A stretch of 64,000 nucleotides of DNA from Heterocephalus glaber (Eukaryota > Chordata > Mammalia > Rodentia > Bathyergidae): contig NW_004624804.1 of assembly GCF_000247695.1 (NCBI RefSeq), forward strand, positions 8,893,820 through 8,957,819. Reading direction: 5' to 3'. The position numbers and the translations under genes were made by a program. Below the pieces are notes generated by a model, which was not told the DNA's origin, ran no database searches, and worked only from the letters and a program-made list of their open reading frames with translations. Positions 50,301 to 59,300 of this stretch are shown piece by piece (positions within the stretch are counted from its first letter, which is position 1; every line of letters starts with the position of its first letter).

Positions 50301-53300
50301 AAATCCCTGGCCCTCGATAATAAAATTATTAATGTGGTTTTTTCCCTCTTAATTGCACCCTTCCAAGAGGGTCAAATAATTTGGAGGACTTAAAATGGGT
50401 ATGAAATTTATGAAAATAATTATTTGAAAACTAATCCTATACCATAATGATTTGATGTGAGACACCTGGCATTCTTCTTTGACTAGGTTCATGATTTTCA
50501 GTGGCCTAAAATCTGCTCTCTATAACCATGACTAGCAGTTCAAGGAGCCAGGGAATTATAATCCTTTAATTTTATAAATGTATTCATCATATGGTATCCA
50601 GATAGCATAGTTAAGCAAGGATTCTCCTCTAACAATAGGAATGAAAGAGTAGGTGGTAAACTATTTTCCATTTATATTCTATCCTCTTAAAGGAGAAAAG
50701 ACAGTGATGGGAATTGGGTTGGAAGATGGCATTTGAATTCTAGTCTGTTCAGAAACCACAGCGTGACTGCTTTGGCATTGATCTGATTTGGAGATAACTA
50801 TATAAGACATATTTCTGTGGTTGTAATCATTTTGCCTATGTTACTCATTTGATATTTTTTCATTCTAAATTCTTTTTTAGGTACAGGAATTTTCAGAACA
50901 GTTTATTTATATAATCCATTGTTTAATATCCAGATTATTTCATGTAAATATTTACAGTGGTTTGCTATACTTAAATTTGGGTTTTTTCCCCCCTGTCTTA
51001 TTGAATCTTTTATTCTTCTACACTTTTTTTTTGGTACCAGGGATCAAACTCAGGACCTTGCACTTGCAAGGCAGTTATGGTGCCACTGAGCTAAATCCCT
51101 GGCTATACATTGTTTTATGTTCTAAAGACAGGGTCTCGGGACAGGGATTTAGCTCAGTGGTGCCGCCACCTGCCTCGCACGCGCAAGGTCCTGAGTTTGA
51201 TCCCTGGTACTTAAAAAAAAGCAACAACAAAAAAACATAGGGTCTCACTATGTAGTCCAGGCTGGCCTTCAACTTTCCATATAGCTGATGCTGGCCTCAT
51301 GATCTGACTCAGTCCTGAGCATGGGGGTGTTGGAGGTTACAGGGATGTGTGCCACCACACCCAGCTATTCTTTCTTACTATTTAATGCACAGTGGATTTA
51401 ACTTTAGGAAGACAGTGGTTTTACTTAAGAGATTTGGGGCATGATAAAAACAAACAGTGTCCCAAAAAAAGGACAGAAACTTCAGAGAGAAAAACAGAAA
51501 ACTGTAGTAAGACAAGAAATTAATTATGATTCACTTTCTGTGAATATTTACAATGTCATAGCTTAAGTGCTGTGATTTTTTTTTGTAACAATCTATGAGT
51601 AAAATATGGAAGATTTAATTTCATTCTTGAAAATTGTGTAAATATAAAGCACAAATTAGGTTAAAGAGGGAAGAAGACATGAAGGATATAGATGTTGGAT
51701 ATTCTCATTTTGTAAAGAAAGGCAAGACACACTTTATTATTGACAAAGCAAACAGAATAATTACATTCAAATTGCTAAGATGTCAGAAGAACTAAACTTA
51801 ATGATATAACTGTGTATTAGATGGAATGGCAAGATGTTAAGAGTAGTATGCACTAAATCCCCATCTACATAGCAACAAATCAGTAGTTATTATTGATACT
51901 GGAAAAAAGTAACTTCATATATTCTGTTTAAGAACCAGAAGAGGCCATTAAAAGAATAATAAGAGTTGTTTTTGAGGATATGGGTATAGGTACGAGGCAT
52001 GTTTTCATTTCACTATAAGCTCTTCATGTATTTTGAACCTTGTGTGTATCCATAACTTCTTTATAAGAGAGTTAAAAAATTGAAATAGAAATAGAATAAG
52101 ATAAAGGAGCCCTAAGGCATGCTGAGGGTCAAGAAGATTTTCTTCAGAAAGTACAGAATTTGAGTTTCAAATGTTAAAATTTAAATGAAGGATTGGGAGG
52201 GAGGAAGTAAGACTCATCAGGTGCAGACCAATGCCTGTGTAATTGCAGGGATGTGTGGGTGTGTTTGGGGAATTTTTTCTTTCTTTCTTTTCTTTTCTTT
52301 TCTTTTCTTTTCTTTTCTTTTCTTTTCTTTCTTTCTTTCTTTCTTTGGCAGGGTCTCTCAGGATTCCAAACTGGCCTTGAACTCAGTACATAGCCCAGGC
52401 TGGTCTCAAACTGGCAGTGATCCTCCTGCCTTGGCCTTCCAAGTGTTGAAATATATAAGCGTGGACCACCACACCCGGCAGGAAGTTTTTAACAGGAATA
52501 GTTGGAGAGAAAGATTATTTAGATTAGTGGCAGGTGGTCTTTTTTTTTTTTTGGTACCGGGGATCAAACTTGGGTCCTTATTCTTGCGAGGCAGGCACAA
52601 AACCACTGAGCTAAATCCCCGGCCTAGGTGATCTTTTATTAAACTGAAAAGGGAAAAAAACACAAAAAACAAACTGAGAAAGGCCAAGTGACTTTTCTAG
52701 CAGTCAAGATTGTACTTTTTTTCATGTATAATTGGTGTCATGAAAACAGATTTTATTAAATTGTATAAGTAATGTTTTCCCAATCCCCTATCCCCCTCCT
52801 AGATTTTTTCTCATTTGAGAACCACTGAAATTTGAGCTAGGAATTGATCTGATTACATTAGCATGTATTAGAATATACATTGCTGGCATTGTTGAAATTA
52901 GATTTGGATGGACTGGGGATTTAAAGCTCAGTGGTGTTGCCACCTGCCTCAACAAGCGCAAGGTCCTGAGTTCTATCCCCAGTACCAAAAAAAAAAAAGA
53001 TTTGGAGGAAGAATACAAGATAGTAGCAAGATGAGTAGTTGAATGATTGCAGCAGTTTTCCAGACAGATAGTAATGGGTACCTGAAATAGAGCAGTGAGT
53101 GCCATTGGGGATGGAAGAGGAGGAACGGTTTCATGTGAAAGATATTGAGGCAGTCTTGTTTGGACAGGCTCCACCAGTTCCTCTAAAACTGAAACCTGAT
53201 TACTGGAGTGACAAACTACAGAAAGAAGCAGAAGCTTTTGCTTACTATCGACGGACACATACTGCCAATGAGCGGCGGCGGCGTGGTGAAATGAGAGATC

Positions 53301-56300
53301 TCTTTGAAAAATTGAAGATCACATTGGGATTACTTCATTCTTCCAAGGTTTCCAAAAGTCTCATTCTTACTCGGGTAAGTAAGGGTTTTGTGTAAATGAC
53401 AACAAAGAAGACCTTGAAGAGGAATCTTACACATGCTGTGAGAAAGGAGACCCATTGTCATATGAGGGAGATTGGTGTGGACTAGTGAATGCCTAGTAAG
53501 TCCCTTAGTGAGAAAATTATTATGTTGAGTCAGAATAGCTTTTCACTGAAAATTAAGTTCTTGCTTGACAGAACTATCCTTCCTTCAAATAAAGTCAAAC
53601 ACTGGTTGACTATGTTTACCATATTCTCTCTACTCTTTTTTTTTTTTTTGGTACTAAGGATCGAGCTAAATCCGCTGGGCTAAATCCCTGGCCTTACCAT
53701 ATTCTCTATAAATTGTTTTCTTTACCGGGGATCGTTCTCGGGTTCTTGTGCTTGTGCAGCAGGTGCCTGGCAAAACCACTGAGCTAAATCCCCAGCCCTA
53801 TAAATTGTTTTCACTAACACCTAGAACAGTTTATCACAGTGTAAAGCCACACCAAAAGTGATACTTTAACATATTTAACAATTGGCAGCATTTTATTTTA
53901 TTTTATTTTTGGTACTGGGGATCGAACTCAGGACCTTGCACTTGTGAGGCAGGTGGTGGCACCACTGAGCTAAATACCCGGCTATTGGCAGCATTTTAAA
54001 AGAAAATCTGAAATATTAAAGCTAGCAGAAATTTCACCTTTGCAGATAGAATATTTAAGACAGTTTCATTTAAATTCCTTTAAGTAGAAGTTGGCAAAGT
54101 ACAGGGTAAACATATCCCTCTAGGGCAGTGTTTTTAATTTTGGTTTTTTGAGACAGGGTCTCACTATGTAGTTCAGACTGCCCTTGAACTCACTATATAG
54201 CCTGGGCTGACTTCTAACTCAGTGGTGATCCTCCTTTCTCAGGCTCCTCAGTGCTGGGGTTACAAGTGCAGACTACTACACCCCACTGAGATTATTTTAA
54301 ATTTGATTAAGATCTAAGCAGAATATGAGTGTTTCTTGTCTCCTTGCAGTAGAACATCTGTTTGACTCTCAGTAATGCTCTTCAGAAATAATCATTATCT
54401 GTTTTCCCTGCAAATATAAGCTAACAAACCTCATACAGTTTAACGATTTTTGGTACATAGTTGTTTTACATGGCATTTATAAGGTTCTCTAAAATACTGG
54501 TTTAAAATTTTTTCATTAAAGAAATTTGTAAGCCTCCTTGTTTAAGAAAGAGTGGATCGATTAATGTAATTTACTGTTTTTATCCTAGGCATTCAGTGAA
54601 ATTCAGGGACTAACAGATCAGGCAGACAAACTGATAGGACAGAAAAATCTCCTGACTAGAAAACGGAATATCCTGATACGAAAGGTATCATCTCTTTCAG
54701 GTGAGATATGTAAATGGTGTTTGTTAAAGAGCATAACACCTTTGTCATGAAATCCTCAGTAGACCTTTCAGATACTACTTAGTTTAAGGTTGGTTCCTTA
54801 AGTTTACAGTAGAGCTATCTTTTCAGTGAGTAAAGCATATTTTCTGGATTATAATCACTCTTGCCTTCCATAGTTTTGGGGAATATAGTTAAATCAACTG
54901 GGTTTCAGTTGATTCTATTTCTCATTATTATGTGGGGTCATGAAAAGAGTGATAATTTATTCCTTATCAACCTGTAGGTAAGACAGAAGAAGTGGTCCTG
55001 AAGAAGCTAGAGTATATTTATGCAAAACAACAAGCACTAGAGGCTCAAAAAAGAAAAAAGAAGATGGGATCAAATGAGTTTGATGAGTCTCCCAGAACTA
55101 GCAAACAGCAGGAAGGATCTTCTACATCATCTTTAGATCTCGGACAGATGTTTATTAATAACAGGAGGGGGAAACCTTTAATCCTTTCCAGAAAAAGAGA
55201 CCAGGCCACAGGTAGGAGGGACATTCTTTGCTTTCCTTAATGTAGATGAAGATCAATGAAGTGGATTGAATGTCTTCTCTTGGCCAATGATAGTGTTCCA
55301 GTTTTAATTAAAGATGAGCTGTATGAAAAGTAGAATATGAACTACATTAGGTTTCAGTTCCTGGCTTCACATACTCAAGAAAACCCTAAGAAGTTAAATA
55401 ACCTAGTCATTGTAACATTAAGCCCTACTTCTGATAGCCATCTACAGTTATATATTTTTAGTAAGTTTATAAGCTACAATCTTTTCAGATTTTATATATG
55501 ACATTGTGATTTTTCTGCAATTCTGCTGATTGGTTGACAAAGTACTTTGGAAATTTTGTTAAAACATTTTCGTTTTATTTATTTATTCATTTAGGTACTG
55601 AGCTAAATCCCCGGCCCTAAAATGAAAAATTTTTAGGGCCAGGGATTTAGCTCAGTGGTTCCAGCGTCTGCCTTGCAAGTGCAAGGTCCCGAGTTTGATC
55701 CCTGATCCTCAAAAAAAAAAAAATTTTTTTTTTCATTTTAGCCTGGCATGGTCACGCATACCTGTAATCCCAGCACTTGGGAGGCTGAGGCAGGAGGATC
55801 AAAGTGAGTTCAAGGCCAGCCTGAACTACATAGTGAGACCCTGTCTTCAAAAAAAATTTTTTTTGACCGGGGATTTTAGCTCAGTGGTTTTGCTGGCTGC
55901 TGTGCAAGCGCAAGGAGCCAAGTTTGATCCCTGGTACAAAAAACAATTTTTTTTTCAGGCCGGAGATTTAGCTCAGTGCTTCCAGTGCCTGCCTTGCAAG
56001 CACAAGGTCCCGAGTTCGATCTCTGGTACCAAAAAAAAAAAAATTTTTTTTCTTTAAATTATGAGCTGTCCATGGTGGTCACCTTTAGTCCCAGGTATAT
56101 GGGAGACTGAGGCAGGATCATTTAAAGCCTAGGAGTTTGGAACTGCCCTGCAACATAACCATGGCTTAAAAAAAGAAGGAAAAATTTAGTTTTGTTGAAT
56201 CAAGGTCTGTTTTTCATCAGATCTGTTAAGGAACAAAGGAAATTTGCTTTAAAATCTTTATTTTTGGAAATAAGTGAACCAGAAAATCTGGTTTATTATA

Positions 56301-59300
56301 TCAGATCAGATGGACACTAAAATCTCTAAAACGTTGAGTGTGTTAGTTTTGTTTTGTTTTGAGACAAAGTCTCACTATATAGTTCAGGCTGCCCTTGAAT
56401 TCACTATGTAGCCCAGGCTAGCCTCCAACTTGTGGTGATCCTCCTGCCTCAGCCTCTTAAGTGTTGGGATTACAGGTGTGTGCCACCACACCTGGCTAGA
56501 AAGAAATTTAGTAACCAGCTTCCTCATTTCACAGATGGAAAAACTAAGCAATAGAAACTTAGTTTGTTAGAGATATATTGGAAAGGGAGACTAGGAATAG
56601 AATTAATTATATATTCCTGACATGATATTAAGACTATCAGAAAGGCTAGGGATTTAGCTCAGTGTTCTGGCATCTGCCTTGCAAGCGCAAGGTCCCGAGT
56701 TCGATCCCAGGTACCAAAAGAAAAAAACAAAGACTATCAGAGGCAAAAAAAAAAAAAAAAAGACTATCAATGGTATCCCATTGTAAAAAGTATTTTCACA
56801 GCTGTGTTCATCAACAAATTCTCTCCCTTAGGAGAATCATTGGACAGGTAACCATTACTCAGTTAAATGTGGTTCAATTTACCCTAAGTAAATTCTATAT
56901 TTAGTTTCTCTAAATTTGAGATGTATTTCTTGCCTTTAAGTGAAAATATGATCTTTTATCTGTAATTTTTTTTTATCTTTGTAGAAAACACCTCTCCCTC
57001 TAGTACTCCACACACCTCTGCCAACCTCGTGATGACTCCTCAAGGGCAATTGCTTACCTTAAAAGGTCCCTTGTTCTCAGGACCAGTGGTAACTGTTTCT
57101 CCTGCTCTCCTAGAAGCTGATCTGAAGCCTCAAGTTGCCAGCAGTAGTATGGCTCAGTCAGGTGTGTCATGTTGTCTTCTGTGGGTAGTGAAAAAAGTTA
57201 CCCCTAGTATCTCAGTGACAGAGAAAGTCATTGAATGTGTTTGATAATCATTAAGAGGTAGCTCTTCTATTGACATTTGCCTTAGTAATAGTCTTTTTAG
57301 AATGAATCTGGCTTAATCTGTGGTATTAGTTGGTGTGTTTTACCTGGGATTGAGAACTATTTTGTGAACTCTGGTTATTTGTAAGTAGAAAAATAAAAGA
57401 TACCACAGTGAAAGGAAGATGTTGAGGGGTTATTGTCTTAGTTCTTGGTGTTGAAAAATATTTATCAATTTTGTGTTATACTCAGAAATTGTGCATTCCC
57501 ACTTTATCGGCATGATTCAGTTTGAGTACCACTTTTTTTTTTTGGTACTGAGGATTGAACTTGGGTCTTTGCGCTTTCGAGGCAGGTGGCAGAACCACTG
57601 AGCTAAATCCCTGGGCCCAGGACCACTCGTTTTTAGAGTAAAAGGACAAAGTTTAAAAGGAAGTCTCATTTTATAATTTAGGTCTCAGATACCTAAATTT
57701 CTTTTAAGGTAACAATATCTTCACCAGTATTAAAGTCCTAGTTACTTTGTTGACGTTGCCAACAGTAGCTCTTGTTTCCTGCTGCCAAGTCCAATCTGGA
57801 GAAATACTCTTATTTCCCTTACCATGCTACCTAGGGCTTCATTTTCCCCTCAGAGTAACAGTTAATTGGATGAATTAAGAATCAGACACATTTCTGCCCT
57901 TGGACTAGAATTAGCTTGGGGGAGCAGTTCTGTAAACTTATTAAATGGAACTTTTTTGGGACAGGGTCTCACTATGCAGTCCAGGCTGGCCTTAAACACA
58001 CTATGTACGTAGCCAGAATGGCCTCAAACTTACTGTGTAGCCCAGGCTGTCCTCGAACTCATGGTGATCCTCCTGCTTCAGCCTCCCAGGTGCTGGGATT
58101 ATAGACATGCGCCACTATATCCAGCTAAATGGAACTTTTATTGATGATGCAATATCAGAATCTTTTCGTTGGGTTTTATTTGGTTGTTTCATCTTTTTGA
58201 CAAAAATAGACTAGTGAATTTTGACCATATATCAAGATAGTCATTTGGTATAATTGGTGGTGGTAGGGAAGAGAGTCATGTCCACTGCTGTATATCTAAA
58301 TGAATTTTTCTTTTTTAATTTTATTTTTCAGAAAATGATGACTTATTTATGATGCCACGAATTGTTAATGTGACTTCACTGGCCACAGAAGGTGGTTTGG
58401 TAGATATGGGTAGCAGCAAATATCCTCATGAAGTTCCTGATGGCAAGATATCTGATCACCTGAAAGACACTGTCAGGAATGAAGAAAACTCAGAGGATTC
58501 CAATAGAGTCTCTTCCAGAGGAAACCACAGAGATGGCCGAATGGCATTGGGTCCAACACAGGTTTTTCTGGCAAATAAAGATTCTGATTTTTCACAAATA
58601 GTTGATGTTTCCAGTATGCAGGAAACACAGGAGTTTTTACCTAAAAAGGTTTCAGGTGATGTAAGAGGGAATCGGTATAAATGGAAGGAGAGTGAATCAA
58701 GAGGAGAGAGACTGAAGTCAAAGGAATCTCCATTTCATAAATCAAAGATGAAAGATCTCAAGGATTCAACCATAGAGATGGAACTGCGGAAAGTAGCATC
58801 AGCTATAGAGGAAGCAGCTCTTGATCCCAGCGAACTGTTAACTAACATGGAAGATGATGATGATACCGATGAGACACTGACTTCACTGCTCAATGAGATT
58901 GCCTTTCTTAATCAGCAGCTAAATGATGACTCTGTCAGTCTTGCTGAACTGCCCACCTCTATGGATACGGAGTTCCCAGAGGATGCTCAGCAGGCTTTTA
59001 TCAGTAAGCTTCCTACTGGGAACAGAGCACCTTTCCAGGTTGGCCACTTGGGAACAGATTTGAAAGAGTTGCCTGATGATCAAGGGGAGAGTGACTCCAT
59101 CAGCCCCCTCCTTTTGCACTTGGAAGATGATGATTTTTCTGAGAATGAAAAACAACTTGTAGAAACAGCCTCTGAGCCAGATGTTCTTAAGATTGTTATT
59201 GACTCTGAGATAAAGGATTCATTTCTTTCTCACAGGAAATGTAGTGATGGAGGGAAGAGTACTTCTGGTCTCTCTGCAGAACCTGAAAGTGTATGCTCAC

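Larger units (their letters stand above)
49991..53167 (+). other. MGA: MGA intron before the bHLH exon (human intron 19)
   Basis: 3.2 kb with six ID SINEs, two B1 elements and a TTTTC microsatellite (52274-52346). The stretches 50320-51020, 51370-52180 and 52690-52900 show nothing recognised. From memory, a germ-cell Mga variant in mouse uses an extra exon in this intron to end translation before the bHLH. I could not identify an equivalent exon by eye. Confidence 0.7.
55212..56984 (+). other. MGA: MGA intron (human intron 22) with SINE cluster
   Basis: 1.8 kb. After about 380 bases of unrecognised sequence it contains six SINEs in 590 bases (55593-56182), then a B1 and a forward ID with a tripled target site. 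The last 200 bases are unrecognised. Confidence 0.75.

Noticed and set aside
51640..52180. Possible old retrocopy or LINE fragment
   Set aside because: A-rich sequence with no frame or recognisable family; left unassigned.
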